In this document: positions 43,951 to 53,145 of the stretch, one piece after another
How the letters are laid out: every line of letters starts with the position of its first letter
Position numbering within the stretch: position 1 is the stretch's first letter
DNA from: a virus
Reading direction: 5' to 3' (one strand)
Virus record (IMG/VR): IMGVR_UViG_3300024314_000002
Location: 1 to 64,000 of that record
Length of the DNA stretch: 64,000 nt
The notes under the pieces: generated by a model
Seen by the model: only the letters and a program-made list of their open reading frames with translations
What the model was told of the DNA's origin: nothing
Databases searched by the model: none
Position numbers and translations under genes: made by a program

Positions 43951-45264
43951 ATGAAATTTGGACCTGATTTTGAAAAAATATTCTTTAAATTATCTTTACA
44001 GAAACCCAAGTATCTAGGAAATATTAAACGAGGATTCTACACCTCAGAAGATATTGACTTAATACACTTCCTTGCTACTAAGTTCTATGATAAGTTTCAT
44101 GAAACTCCTTCTAACGAGCAAATGAAACTGCTTATTAAGAATGATAAGATTTCAGGAAAGGTTGAAGAGTCTATTATAGATATTGTATATAATGTAGACC
44201 TTGACCAATATGACGAAGAATGGTTAACTTCTACAGCCGAAGCATGGATTAAATGGCGTAACTTTGATAATACTCTTATAGATACTATCGAGTATATTAA
44301 AACAACTGAAGTAACACCGGATAATGCAGACTCGATCATCTCTAAGGTTAAAACTTTAATTAATGATAGAAACTCTATCGTATTTAACTCTGACCTAGGA
44401 TTAGACTTCTTTAAACCAGAGGATCACTCTTTCGAAGATGCCGTTAAAGTATCTACAGGATATAACTTTTTAGATCGAGCCTTAAATGGTGGTTATGATA
44501 AAGATGGTTCTTTAGTTGTTTATGTAGGTGAACAGAATATCGGTAAATCAATTTACCTTGCTAACGATGCCGCTAATTTTGTAAAGATGGGAACAAACAC
44601 TGCGGTAATCACTGCAGAAATGTCAGCTATTAAATTTATGAAAAGAATCGGTTCTAATTTACTAAGCATAAATATTTCAGACTACGAAGAAAAATCTAAA
44701 AATTCTGATTTGATCAAAAGAAAATTAGAAACAGTAGGAGACGGCTTTACTCCCCCTGGTCAATTATTTGTAAAACAATTTCCAACATCACAGGCGACTG
44801 TTCCAGATATTGAAGCATACTTAAAGCAAATTGAAGAAGAAAGAAAAATAAAACTAGGTGCAGTAGTTATTGACTATATTAATATTCTTTCTAATTTTAG
44901 AAATCCTAATTCTGAAAACACATATCTTAAGATCAAGCAGATTGCAGAAGATCTTAGAGCAATGGGTGTAAGAAACGGATGGCTAATTGTAACAGCAACA
45001 CAGATTACAAGAAACGGTTATAATTCAAGCGATATCACAATGACAGATGTTGCAGAATCAGCAGGTCTATCACATACTGCAGATATTATGCTTGGTATTA
45101 TACAAGACGATATGATGAGAGCTAGTTATGAATACTGGCTTAAAATATTGAAAATACGAGACGGTGAAGGTAGAGGATCTAAATGTAAATTAGGAATTAA
45201 CTATAATTACATGAGACTTACAGAGACCGATGAAGTTACTAATTCTAACATACACAGCTTATAA
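43951..45264 (+). CDS. 41: Replicative helicase gp41
   Basis: 437 residues (T4 475). DnaB-family hexameric 5'-3' helicase working with primase gp61. Walker A VYVGEQNIGKSIYLAND (GEQNIGKS about 193; T4 GGVNVGKS), ITAEMSAIKFMKRI, Walker B GAVVIDYINIL, and TATQITRNGYN with a QxTR-type finger. The N-terminal helical domain (FLATKFYDKFHETPSNEQMK) fits. Two bases separate it from the next gene. Confidence 0.92.
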   Translation: MKFGPDFEKIFFKLSLQKPKYLGNIKRGFYTSEDIDLIHFLATKFYDKFHETPSNEQMKLLIKNDKISGKVEESIIDIVYNVDLDQYDEEWLTSTAEAWIKWRNFDNTLIDTIEYIKTTEVTPDNADSIISKVKTLINDRNSIVFNSDLGLDFFKPEDHSFEDAVKVSTGYNFLDRALNGGYDKDGSLVVYVGEQNIGKSIYLANDAANFVKMGTNTAVITAEMSAIKFMKRIGSNLLSINISDYEEKSKNSDLIKRKLETVGDGFTPPGQLFVKQFPTSQATVPDIEAYLKQIEEERKIKLGAVVIDYINILSNFRNPNSENTYLKIKQIAEDLRAMGVRNGWLIVTATQITRNGYNSSDITMTDVAESAGLSHTADIMLGIIQDDMMRASYEYWLKILKIRDGEGRGSKCKLGINYNYMRLTETDEVTNSNIHSL

Positions 45265-45266
45265 TT

Positions 45267-45713
45267 ATGAGAACAAAAAGAGATAAAATATTTGACAACA
45301 CTTTCGAAGACGGCGGAGACTTTGAACTAAATGGAACTATTTCATTTAACCTTAATCCACAATACACGGATAACAGAGACGAAGAAGATAAAATAGAAAG
45401 TGAACAAATCAGAAATAAGATTCATGAATTAATAGAGGCTTCAAGATTTAAGAAGTTTAATGAGGTAGATGAATTTCAGCAGATAACTAAATTAAGAAAA
45501 TTAGACATAAATGAAGTGTATGGGTTTATGTATGACGAACTAAGCACAAAGTTTTCTATAATAGATTTATTTTCAGAACTATGCGATTACTTTAATATCA
45601 ATCCAACTAAATTTTATTCTTCACTAAGTAACAAATATAAGGAAGCCCTTATTCAAGAACTTGACAAGAAAACAAACGTCTTAAAAAGAAAGAACATAAA
45701 TAAACTTTTCTAA
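45267..45713 (+). CDS. Candidate late-transcription coactivator gp33-like
   Basis: 148 residues. The C-terminal helical part (FSIIDLFSELCDYFNINPTK, then YSSLSNKYKEALIQELDKK) resembles T4 and cyanophage gp33 (SYLEATTAFLEENSIPETQF, then a helix to a hydrophobic tail). It ends RKNINKLF, matching the clamp-binding tail position of gp33 (LDFLL). gp33 links gp45 to host RNA polymerase flap. The N-terminal ~60 residues are acidic and likely disordered. The assignment rests on pattern and on the presence of gp55 elsewhere. Confidence 0.45.
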   Translation: MRTKRDKIFDNTFEDGGDFELNGTISFNLNPQYTDNRDEEDKIESEQIRNKIHELIEASRFKKFNEVDEFQQITKLRKLDINEVYGFMYDELSTKFSIIDLFSELCDYFNINPTKFYSSLSNKYKEALIQELDKKTNVLKRKNINKLF

Positions 45714-45715
45714 AA

Positions 45716-46831
45716 ATGATAGAGCCAAAGGTATTAGAGAAACCAGTAAATAGAATCTGGATTCTCGGAGATATGCACCTTGGAGTTCGTTCTAATTCTC
45801 TGGAATGGTTACAGACACAGAAAGATTTTTACGAAAACCAATTTATTCCAACACTAAAAAGAGATGTCAAAGAAGGCGACATTTTAGTTCAGGTTGGAGA
45901 CGCATTCGATAATAGACAAAGTATAAACTTAAGAGTTCTGCACTATGCAGTAGATCTTTTTGAAAGATTAGGTGAAATTTTGCCAGTTCATGTTATATGC
46001 GGTAACCATGATATATGGGCTAAAAAATCCAATGATGTAAGTTCAATAGATTCTTTAAAGTGGATTCCTAACGTTGCAGTATATAAGGAACCTAGGGAAT
46101 TTAAATGGGGAGGAAAGAAAGTTCTCTTAATGCCATGGAGAAGAGATTCCACACATGAAGCAGAAACACTTGCACAATTTCCAAATTCAGATATTGTATT
46201 TTGCCATTCTGAAGTTTCAGGAGTTTCTTTAAATTCTAAAGTTAAAAACCACCATGGAACAGATACTATTTCTTATAAAAACTATGATGCAGTTTATTCA
46301 GGACATATTCATTATAGACAAACTAAAGGAAAGTTAAGATTAGTAGGAACTCCTTACGAATTAACAAGATCTGATTCGGGTAACACTAAGGGCTTTGATA
46401 TGGTTGATCTAGGAACCATGGAAGAAACCTTTTACGAAAATACTATATCACCTAAGTTCGTAAAGTTTTATCTTACAGGTCTTTACAATGTTTCTCTTGG
46501 TGAATTTAAAGATAAGATTAGAAATAATTATGTAGATTTATATGTTCCTTCTAATATTGCAACAACAAGTGCACTGTCAAGATTAATAAACAAAATACAA
46601 AAAATAGGTAGAAGAATAGAACCAAACATATATGAATTAGATTCTTTCTTAGATAAGGACTTATATGATATGGATGAAATAGAAGATCTCTATAAGAACT
46701 ATAACATTCTACACCTATGTAATACGTTCGTTGATGGTCTTCCACATGATGACGAAACTAGAGAAAGAGTTAAGACTAGTTTAAAAAACTTGCATGATAA
46801 ATGTGCATATAATTACGATAACGAAGCATGA
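45716..46831 (+). CDS. 47: Recombination nuclease subunit gp47 (SbcD/Mre11-like)
   Basis: 371 residues (T4 339). Metallophosphoesterase that resects DNA ends with gp46. Motifs: WILGDMHLG (Asp-x-His), QVGDAFDNRQ (Gly-Asp-x-x-Asp), HVICGNHDIW, FCHSEVSG and YSGHIHYRQ. The C-terminus is charged, as expected for the gp46-binding part. Overlaps gp46 by four bases. Confidence 0.93.
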   Translation: MIEPKVLEKPVNRIWILGDMHLGVRSNSLEWLQTQKDFYENQFIPTLKRDVKEGDILVQVGDAFDNRQSINLRVLHYAVDLFERLGEILPVHVICGNHDIWAKKSNDVSSIDSLKWIPNVAVYKEPREFKWGGKKVLLMPWRRDSTHEAETLAQFPNSDIVFCHSEVSGVSLNSKVKNHHGTDTISYKNYDAVYSGHIHYRQTKGKLRLVGTPYELTRSDSGNTKGFDMVDLGTMEETFYENTISPKFVKFYLTGLYNVSLGEFKDKIRNNYVDLYVPSNIATTSALSRLINKIQKIGRRIEPNIYELDSFLDKDLYDMDEIEDLYKNYNILHLCNTFVDGLPHDDETRERVKTSLKNLHDKCAYNYDNEA

Positions 46832-48501
46832 AAATCAAATCAATAGAATTTAAAAACTTTGCATCATACGGAAATTCAATTCAAAGGATAGAATTCGAAG
46901 ATGATAAAGCGGAGTTGTTATTAACTCTTGGTAAAAATGGTCATGGTAAAACTACCATCGCCAATGCAATAGTATATGCGCTATACGGTAAAGTTGAAGG
47001 TGTTAAGATGGCGGACCTTCCTAATAGAATTAATAAGGAATTATGGGTAAGAATAGAACTTCAATGTAAAGGAACTATAGTAGAAATCGAGAGAGGTTTG
47101 ATGCCTAATAGATTTAAAGTTCTTTTAAATGGAATTGAATTTGATAAAGCAGGTAAGAAATCAGTTCAGGATTATTTAGAAGAAGAGATATTCGGAATCC
47201 CATATCATGTATTTAAAAACATTATAATTTTATCTGTAAATGATTTTAAGTCGTTCTTAACAATGACAAATCATGATAAAAGACAAATCATCGATAAAAT
47301 GTTTGGATTCTCCATCCTTAATGATATGCAAAAGCAGATTAAAGATGAAAGAAGAGATCTTAAAATAGAATTAGATTCTTATGAAAAAGAATTAAGCCAG
47401 CTTAGTGAAAATATAGTTTCAGTTAATATGAAATTAAATCAATTACTAGCAGAAGCTGACACTAAAAACAAAGAAGAAATAGAATCTTTGAAAACTAGTC
47501 TTAAAAAATATGATTCTAATAGAATTAAATTAGAAGAGGCAAGCACCAAAGTATCTAAAATGATTACTTCTAATTCTTCTGACTTACAGGAAAAACAATC
47601 TAAATATACTTCACTTAAATATGAGTTAGTAGAATTAAAGAAAAAGCTAGCGTTATATGAAACTGATAAATGTCCAACATGTGAAGGCGAACTAACCTCT
47701 TCTTTTCACCAAGAAAGAAAAAAAGAAATAGAGTCTAAGGCAGAATCTCTTCCTTCTGATATCTCAAAGGCAGAAACAAAGGTGAATGATATTAAATCTA
47801 ATATTTCAGATTTAAGAATTAAGGACAAGGCAATTAACGATAAAGTGTCTACTATTAATACTAACATTAGAAATTTAAAGAATGAATTAGTAAAGATAAA
47901 AGATTCTTTAAATTCTAATAATGATTTTTCACACTTAAAGCAAATCATTGAAGAATTCGAAATACAAGAATCATCAAAGTCAAATTTAAAGGATGAAACT
48001 TCTGGTAACTATAATTTCTTAGAAATAATAGAAGAGGTTCTAGGTGAAGATGGCGTTAAGAACCTTGCAATTCAAACTATTTTACCAGGTCTTAATGCTA
48101 ATATTGCCGCAATGGGTCAGACAATGCACTTACCTTTCCATATAAGATTCGATGAAAAGTTTAATTGTCTTATTAATCATTTAGGAGAAGAGATCAATCC
48201 ACTTACATTATCTACAGGTGAAAGAAAGAAGGCAGACTTTATTATAATTATTGCTATCATTAAAATACTTAAGTTAAGATTTCCACAATTAAATCTTTTA
48301 TTCTTAGACGAGTTATTATCTTCAGTAGATGCAGATGGAGTCCATAATATTCTTAAAATTCTATCACAGGTTATTAAAGATAGTAAGATTAATACTTTCG
48401 TAATTAATCACACCGTTCTTCCCCATGAATTATTTGATAAAAAGATACAAATATATAGAGAAAATGGATTCTCTAAACTCGAGATAGAGGTTATAGAATA
48501 A
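46828..48501 (+). CDS. 46: Recombination ATPase subunit gp46 (SbcC/Rad50-like)
   Basis: 557 residues (T4 560). SMC-like ATPase; Walker A LLTLGKNGHGKTTIANAI (35-42), central coiled coil with a zinc-hook CPTCEGEL (about 281), signature LSTGERKKADF and Walker B LNLLFLDELLSSVD near the C-terminus. The complex with gp47 processes breaks and starts recombination-dependent replication. Followed at once by a late promoter box. Confidence 0.94.
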   Translation: MKIKSIEFKNFASYGNSIQRIEFEDDKAELLLTLGKNGHGKTTIANAIVYALYGKVEGVKMADLPNRINKELWVRIELQCKGTIVEIERGLMPNRFKVLLNGIEFDKAGKKSVQDYLEEEIFGIPYHVFKNIIILSVNDFKSFLTMTNHDKRQIIDKMFGFSILNDMQKQIKDERRDLKIELDSYEKELSQLSENIVSVNMKLNQLLAEADTKNKEEIESLKTSLKKYDSNRIKLEEASTKVSKMITSNSSDLQEKQSKYTSLKYELVELKKKLALYETDKCPTCEGELTSSFHQERKKEIESKAESLPSDISKAETKVNDIKSNISDLRIKDKAINDKVSTINTNIRNLKNELVKIKDSLNSNNDFSHLKQIIEEFEIQESSKSNLKDETSGNYNFLEIIEEVLGEDGVKNLAIQTILPGLNANIAAMGQTMHLPFHIRFDEKFNCLINHLGEEINPLTLSTGERKKADFIIIIAIIKILKLRFPQLNLLFLDELLSSVDADGVHNILKILSQVIKDSKINTFVINHTVLPHELFDKKIQIYRENGFSKLEIEVIE

Positions 48502-48502
48502 A

Positions 48503-48510
48503 GATATATA
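48503..48510 (+). promoter_or_regulatory. Candidate late promoter box GATATATA
   Basis: Exact box in AAAGATATATAAA, immediately after the gp46 stop and 27 bases before the ATG at 48538. Confidence 0.55.
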
Positions 48511-48537
48511 AATCAAATAAAAAGATTTCACTTAAAC

Positions 48538-49875
48538 ATGAATAATAAAATCTTAAAATACGATCAGTATTTAAATGAAGCTATGAAAACGGGTTCAATA
48601 GAACTTGTAAATCCTTCTCTAAATAAAGCAGCTACGATAATCGCAAGATTTGTAAATAAGAAAACAAAGAAGGACTTTAAAAAGTTTCCATTTGAAATGA
48701 TAACTGATATGGGTTCTGGAGTAATGTTTTACTCAAGTAAAGGTACAGAGGCATTTATGGTAACTCCCGCTGCTGCAAAAAACCCTGGTATTGTAGGTTC
48801 TATAATCTATTTCTCAGATGCAGCAGACGCTAAATCTGATTTTTCTATTTCATCTGAAACATTCCCAATTGTTAAATTAGTTGGAGAATTCGTTAGATTA
48901 ATGGATAAAAAATACGTTGCATCTATACAAGAGTCAATGTTATTAGAAAGAAGAACTAAAAGAGCATTCTCTAAAGAAGAAATTAAAATGATCGAGGCTA
49001 AATTAGCAGCTGGAATGGCCGTTAATAAAATAGCAGACGAATTAGAAGTTCCTTATTCTTCAATCATGAATATTAAGAAAGGACAGCAGGTTGTAGTAAA
49101 ACCTACCGCAGCTGAAACACAAAATGATATGACACTTAATGATAAGGTTAAATATCTTGAAGAAACAATGGAAGATATTTACGAAATATCAAGAAGAGTC
49201 GCTGCAGGTGCATTTAACTCTTTATTTATTTCAGGTAGAGCAGGTACTGGTAAAACATATAATGTAGAAAGAGCAATGAAAGATGAAGGTCTTGTTGACG
49301 AAGAAGATTACGTTATGGTTTCAGGTGCAGCATCTGTTATTATGATGTATAAGAAATTCTATCAATATAGAAATAAGACATTAATCTTTGATGACTGTGA
49401 TGCAGTATTTAGAGATGAAAACGGTAGAAACTTAATGAAAGCGGCATTAGATACAAAGAAAGTAAGAAAAATCTCTTATTTAAAAAAGACTAAAGCAGTA
49501 TATGATCCTAAAGATGTGAGTCCTGAAGAAGCATTCACATTAGAAGAAAATGGAATTGTTCCTAACTCATTTGAATTTGCAGGAAGAGTAATTTTTATTT
49601 CGAATTTAGCAAAAGAAAAGGCAGATCCAGATGGAGCTATTAGATCTAGATCTATTTTAGTAGATGTAAATCCTGATGATGCAACCTTAATGGAAAGAAT
49701 GGAAAGGTTATTACCCCATTTAGAACCTACCGAGATGCCACTTAAAGAAAAGGAAGAAATCTACGAATTTATGAAAAACGCAAACGATATTTCTATGAGA
49801 ACATTCGTTAAAGCAGCTGGTTTAAAAATGTCAGGTTTACCAAACTGGCAAAGAGCAGCGACAAGATACCTATAA
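48538..49875 (+). CDS. AAA+ ATPase with capsid-targeting-like N-terminus
   Basis: 445 residues. The N-terminus MNNKILKYDQYLNE|AMKTG is a capsid-targeting-like peptide with an LNE|A cut at 14. A second site, SMLLE|RRTK, at 137 would release the rest. Residues 143-182 (KEEIKMIEAKLAAGMAVNKI) read as a helix-turn-helix. Residues 205-440 are an AAA+ domain: Walker A ISGRAGTGKTYN (233-240), Walker B TLIFDDCDAVF (281-291), sensor-like VIFISNLAK and an Arg pair RSRSILVDV. It is driven by a late promoter candidate and lies just before gp15. The ATPase activity is likely; packaging in the head is inferred. Confidence 0.75.
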   Translation: MNNKILKYDQYLNEAMKTGSIELVNPSLNKAATIIARFVNKKTKKDFKKFPFEMITDMGSGVMFYSSKGTEAFMVTPAAAKNPGIVGSIIYFSDAADAKSDFSISSETFPIVKLVGEFVRLMDKKYVASIQESMLLERRTKRAFSKEEIKMIEAKLAAGMAVNKIADELEVPYSSIMNIKKGQQVVVKPTAAETQNDMTLNDKVKYLEETMEDIYEISRRVAAGAFNSLFISGRAGTGKTYNVERAMKDEGLVDEEDYVMVSGAASVIMMYKKFYQYRNKTLIFDDCDAVFRDENGRNLMKAALDTKKVRKISYLKKTKAVYDPKDVSPEEAFTLEENGIVPNSFEFAGRVIFISNLAKEKADPDGAIRSRSILVDVNPDDATLMERMERLLPHLEPTEMPLKEKEEIYEFMKNANDISMRTFVKAAGLKMSGLPNWQRAATRYL

Positions 49876-49878
49876 TAA

Positions 49879-50772
49879 ATGGCTACATATAATCTTAAAT
49901 ATAACACGGACGATTCTGTAATTAGGCATATAATTATCGGTCTATTGGCAGACTTAAATAATAAAGTTTGGTTTCAAAGACAAGTAAGCGCTAATGAGAG
50001 AAAGGATATAGACGTTCCTTTTTATTATTCGATCACAGGAGACGATCAATTTTTAAGAGATAATTTTCTATTTACAACAGCAAGTGGCGATGACTGCTAC
50101 CCTGATCCTGGGTTTGCAGATGGAAATTACGATGTAATTCCAAGAGGAGTCGCTAGAATTTCTTCAATATCTATAGAATCTTCTAAACTAGTCAATAAAA
50201 GAATAATGGGAAATTATTCTAGACTTGATGAAGAAGGAGCTCTACAAGCATATTCTTCTGAATTTGAAATGATTCCAATTTTAATAAATTTTGACATAGA
50301 AGTTTTAGTATCTTCAATGTTAGATTCTTTAAAGATTACTGAAATGATAGTAAAGAAATTATATAAATCTAATTACTTTAACATAGAAGTAGGACATCTA
50401 GAAGAAGGAACGTACAGATTACCTTCGTATTATTCTTTACCGGATGATTATACAGTGGAGGCTCCAATAGATTTTGGATTCGACGATAAAGACAAATATA
50501 AAATAACATTTCCAATAGAAGTAAATTCATTTATACCTTCTTTCTCAAACACGCCAGACGGAAATCCAGGTTCTGGATCATCTGGAGAATCTGGAGAATC
50601 TAGAGCATATAGATATGGTTCAGGTGGATCTTCTGAATTTCACGCTGGAAATAGGATGTTTGAAATAAAACAAAAATCAATTACATCTAATAAAGGAGAG
50701 GCAAAGGATGAGCAATCACAGGCACAACCTGACAATCCTAACATAATTGATGAAAACGATACAGATATATAG
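49879..50772 (+). CDS. 15: Tail completion/sheath stabiliser protein gp15-like
   Basis: 297 residues (T4 gp15 272). The layout follows T4: HIIIGLLADLNNKVWFQRQV near the N-terminus (T4 TLMGDLFSNIQIKRQ), DVPFYYSITGDDQFLRDNF (T4 RVPITYASKEHFM), VIPRGVARISSISI (T4 ILPRINLHLVDFSY), EMIPILINFDIEVL (T4 PIKMIYELSIFTRY), then ITFPIEVNSFIPSF (T4 WSLTFEVNGWMYPP). gp15 caps the tail sheath and joins head and tail. The Ser/Gly-rich C-terminus is disordered, as in T4. Confidence 0.65.
   Translation: MATYNLKYNTDDSVIRHIIIGLLADLNNKVWFQRQVSANERKDIDVPFYYSITGDDQFLRDNFLFTTASGDDCYPDPGFADGNYDVIPRGVARISSISIESSKLVNKRIMGNYSRLDEEGALQAYSSEFEMIPILINFDIEVLVSSMLDSLKITEMIVKKLYKSNYFNIEVGHLEEGTYRLPSYYSLPDDYTVEAPIDFGFDDKDKYKITFPIEVNSFIPSFSNTPDGNPGSGSSGESGESRAYRYGSGGSSEFHAGNRMFEIKQKSITSNKGEAKDEQSQAQPDNPNIIDENDTDI
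50764..50771 (+). promoter_or_regulatory. Candidate late promoter box GATATATA
   Basis: Exact box overlapping the stop codon of the gp15-like gene, 30 bases before the ATG at 50802. Confidence 0.5.
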
Positions 50773-50801
50773 TTAAACAATAAAATTAAACGAATAATAA
50801 A

Positions 50802-51554
50802 ATGACAAACATGTTAGCACCTTTCGTAAAAATTGAAGAAAACGTTCAATTCTATTTAAATAATAGAGCTTACGAAATAAAAGAAAACAACATTGAAATT
50901 ATCGAAAGACCAACTAATAAAGAATTTTTAAACGCAATTTCTGCTTTTGAAAACTTCGATATAGTAGGAAACGATATCAAATGGTATAACAAAGGTTCAA
51001 AATTTATTTACAACATTGAAGAAGGAAAGTTCTACAATGGAACATCTGAAATTACTGAATCATTCTCAACATACGTATTAGCCAGCGGACTAGTTAGATA
51101 TGACAACAAAAATAAAGCTGAATTATTTGAAAGCCTTTCTACTATTGTAGAAAATTTCATGTATTTAGACTTCGCTACCACGTATAAGAAGGGAGGTGTC
51201 ACTGTTGATTTATTTAAATTAGATGAAAATCTATTTATTTCAAGATTCAACAAAGACACCAAATTAAATAAATTCTTTTCAGCTACCGCTAACGAAGCAG
51301 TATCTTATATTAAAGCAGAAACTTCAGAAGACGCTTCAGCTGTAGTAATTGAAATGCTAGAAGGAGAAACTTTAGAACTTGCTAAGAAATCTGAAGAAAT
51401 TTCAAAGTTTGAAGAAATGATTTCTTTCTTAAAAGATCAAAGAGGTTTATTAGCTGAAGCTGATAAATCAATTGAAGAAATTAAAGCTGCTGATGCTTTA
51501 ATTAATTCAGAGATTAAAGTATGGGAAGATAAGATCGAAGCTTTAAACGCATAA
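50802..51554 (+). CDS. Hypothetical late protein, 250 residues, helical C-terminus
   Basis: Alpha/beta N-terminal part (VQFYLNNRAYEIKENNIEII) followed by a charged coiled-coil-like C-terminus (ELAKKSEEISKFEEMISFLK). Monocistronic: it has its own late promoter candidate and a terminator. This layout suggests high late expression, so a virion or head-associated role is possible. Family not recognised. Confidence 0.65.
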   Translation: MTNMLAPFVKIEENVQFYLNNRAYEIKENNIEIIERPTNKEFLNAISAFENFDIVGNDIKWYNKGSKFIYNIEEGKFYNGTSEITESFSTYVLASGLVRYDNKNKAELFESLSTIVENFMYLDFATTYKKGGVTVDLFKLDENLFISRFNKDTKLNKFFSATANEAVSYIKAETSEDASAVVIEMLEGETLELAKKSEEISKFEEMISFLKDQRGLLAEADKSIEEIKAADALINSEIKVWEDKIEALNA

Positions 51555-51578
51555 GACGTATCATCGTAAAATAGAGAA

Positions 51579-51599
51579 GGGACCATTGGTCCCTTTTTT
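51579..51599 (+). terminator. Rho-independent terminator
   Basis: GGGACC / GGTCCC (51579-51584 with 51588-51593), ATT loop, six T (51594-51599). Confidence 0.92.
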
Positions 51600-51628
51600 A
51601 GGTTAATAAACTTTTTAACATTTTTGAG

Positions 51629-51634
51629 TATAAT
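51629..51634 (+). promoter_or_regulatory. Candidate promoter before gp55
   Basis: TTGAGTATAATC, with a T4-late-like CTATAAATA string (51638-51646) just downstream. It is placed between a terminator and the sigma-factor gene. Which box is used is unclear. Confidence 0.35.
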
Positions 51635-51658
51635 CTCTATAAATAAACCAACAACATT

Positions 51659-52042
51659 GTGGCTAAAAGAAGAAAATCAAAAAACTATTTAAATAACAGA
51701 GACCTCTTTGATCAAATGGTCCTTTCAAAAGAACAGGATAAATTAACAAGAGATGCTGAAAAAATGCTAATTCTCTTGGCAGAAAAGGCGATCAATAGGA
51801 TGAGGTATGTTAGTGAAGATGATAGGAACGATTGTCTACAATTCGCTATATTAGACCTTTTAAAATATTGGAGAAACTTCAATCCTAAATATCCAAATGC
51901 ATTTGCTTATTTCACAGAGATAGCAAAGAGAGGATACGCCAAAGGATGGAATAAGATTCACCCTCAAAAATACAAAGGAACTCTATCTATAGACAAAGGA
52001 TCAGGCAACTCTGAAAATCAAACAGGAATTTATAGCATCTAA
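51659..52042 (+). CDS. 55: Late sigma factor gp55
   Basis: 127 residues (T4 gp55 185, here shorter). Directs host RNA polymerase to late promoters. Key similarity: YLNNRDLFDQM (T4 YVNNKDLMAHL), MLILLAEKAINRMRYVSEDD and DCLQFAILDLLKYWRNFNPK (T4 VGDAVLTCLKYGKNFDP), then NAFAYFTEIAKRGYAKGW (T4 NPFAYFTQICYNAFLQYI), which corresponds to sigma region 2. The start is GTG in an A-rich context. The C-terminus (NQTGIYSI) lacks the obvious hydrophobic clamp tail of T4 gp55. Overlaps gp4 start by one base. Confidence 0.85.
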   Translation: MAKRRKSKNYLNNRDLFDQMVLSKEQDKLTRDAEKMLILLAEKAINRMRYVSEDDRNDCLQFAILDLLKYWRNFNPKYPNAFAYFTEIAKRGYAKGWNKIHPQKYKGTLSIDKGSGNSENQTGIYSI

Positions 52043-52530
52043 TGTCAATAAAGAATGTCAAACCAACTAAAAATTCAGGATTTAATCAAGGTTATTATAA
52101 ACCTAATAATCCTTCTAAATATGCAGGACCTACTCCTATCATATATAGAAGTTCCTGGGAACGTAAGTTTATGATGTGGTGTGACAAAAATGAAAAGGTA
52201 AGTATGTGGTCAAGCGAACCAGTTGAAATACCATATTGGTCTAGACAAGATTCTACCAAAAGGAAATATTACCCTGATTTTTATTTTAAGGCAATTCAGC
52301 CCGATAAAACTACTAAAGAATATCTAGTAGAAATCAAACCAAAGCAACAGATAATAAAACCAGAGCCTCCTAGAGTAAATTCTAAGAAGGCTCTTAAGTC
52401 ATATAAATTTTTAGCAGAGCAATATGTTAAAAATATGGATAAATATAATGCAGCTAAAGAATTCTGCTCTCAAAGAAATTGGAACTTCATAGTTCTAACA
52501 GAAGAAACTATAATAAATGGGCTACATTAA
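52042..52530 (+). CDS. 4: Head completion protein gp4 (gp50)
   Basis: 162 residues (T4 150). Strong pattern match: TPIIYRSSWERKFMMWCDKN (T4 KKITYRSNWEKFFFEWLDKN), VSMWSSEPVEIPYWS (T4 IIAWGSETAVIPYFC), KYYPDFYFK (T4 RYFMDIWMK) and YLVEIKPKQQ (T4 FFIEIKPKKE). It has a TnsA-like nuclease fold signature (Asp ... Glu-x-Lys: DFYF, VEIKPK) and in T4 is needed to finish heads after packaging. Overlaps the next gene by 14 bases. Confidence 0.93.
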   Translation: MSIKNVKPTKNSGFNQGYYKPNNPSKYAGPTPIIYRSSWERKFMMWCDKNEKVSMWSSEPVEIPYWSRQDSTKRKYYPDFYFKAIQPDKTTKEYLVEIKPKQQIIKPEPPRVNSKKALKSYKFLAEQYVKNMDKYNAAKEFCSQRNWNFIVLTEETIINGLH

Positions 52531-53113
52531 AGAGGAAATAAAAAAATTAATAAAGGGCAAGGGTAGGGCCAAGGCGGCCAACGAGGCTGAACAGTGGTTT
52601 CAAAAAAGTTTAAAGGATAAAAAGGAAAAGGCAGTGGGTTCTATTAGATCTAGATTTGTTCCAGGAAAAATGTATGTATTTGAATATACCCCAATAACAG
52701 AGGATATTAAATGGTATGATGATAATCCTGTTGTTCTAGCCTTAGATCCTTATGAAGGAGACGACATAGGAATTAATATAACAATGCTTCCTCCTAAATT
52801 TAGAGAAGAATTCTTAGACGAGATATATGGTAGATACGAATCATCTATAAAATCCGCTTCTAAAAAGGAAGACGCTAAAAAACAAAAAGGTTTACCCAGA
52901 TTTTCATATAAAGGTGCAAAAAGATATCTTGAATCATTTGGATATGATTTTGCAATAAGAAGATATAAGCCTTCTAAAAAAACTAATCAAGCTGTAGTAG
53001 CTTATAAAGATTGGTGTAAGATGGCAATATGTGACTTCGATTCTCTTCAGGGAATTGATAAACAGCAGCTTATTAGATTATTTGAAGATCATCGTAGAAA
53101 AAAGAATATATAA
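52517..53113 (+). CDS. Putative virion-morphogenesis protein, 198 residues
   Basis: Very Lys-rich N-terminus. Core contains RFVPGKMYVFEYTPITEDIK and NPVVLALDPYEGDDIGINIT plus LPPKFREEFLDEIYGRYES. This resembles small phage beta-barrel proteins near head-completion genes. T4 has gp2 (DNA-end protector) next to gp4, so a gp2-like role is possible, but the match was not confirmed. It is co-translated with gp4. Confidence 0.6.
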   Translation: MGYIKEEIKKLIKGKGRAKAANEAEQWFQKSLKDKKEKAVGSIRSRFVPGKMYVFEYTPITEDIKWYDDNPVVLALDPYEGDDIGINITMLPPKFREEFLDEIYGRYESSIKSASKKEDAKKQKGLPRFSYKGAKRYLESFGYDFAIRRYKPSKKTNQAVVAYKDWCKMAICDFDSLQGIDKQQLIRLFEDHRRKKNI

Positions 53114-53120
53114 AGAGAAG

Positions 53121-53126
53121 TATAAT
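53121..53126 (+). promoter_or_regulatory. Candidate promoter before portal gene
   Basis: AAGTATAATA, 19 bases before the gp20 ATG; an AATATATA box sits just upstream (53105-53112), close to the late box. Confidence 0.35.
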
Positions 53127-53145
53127 ACAATTGTAATTTTAACAC

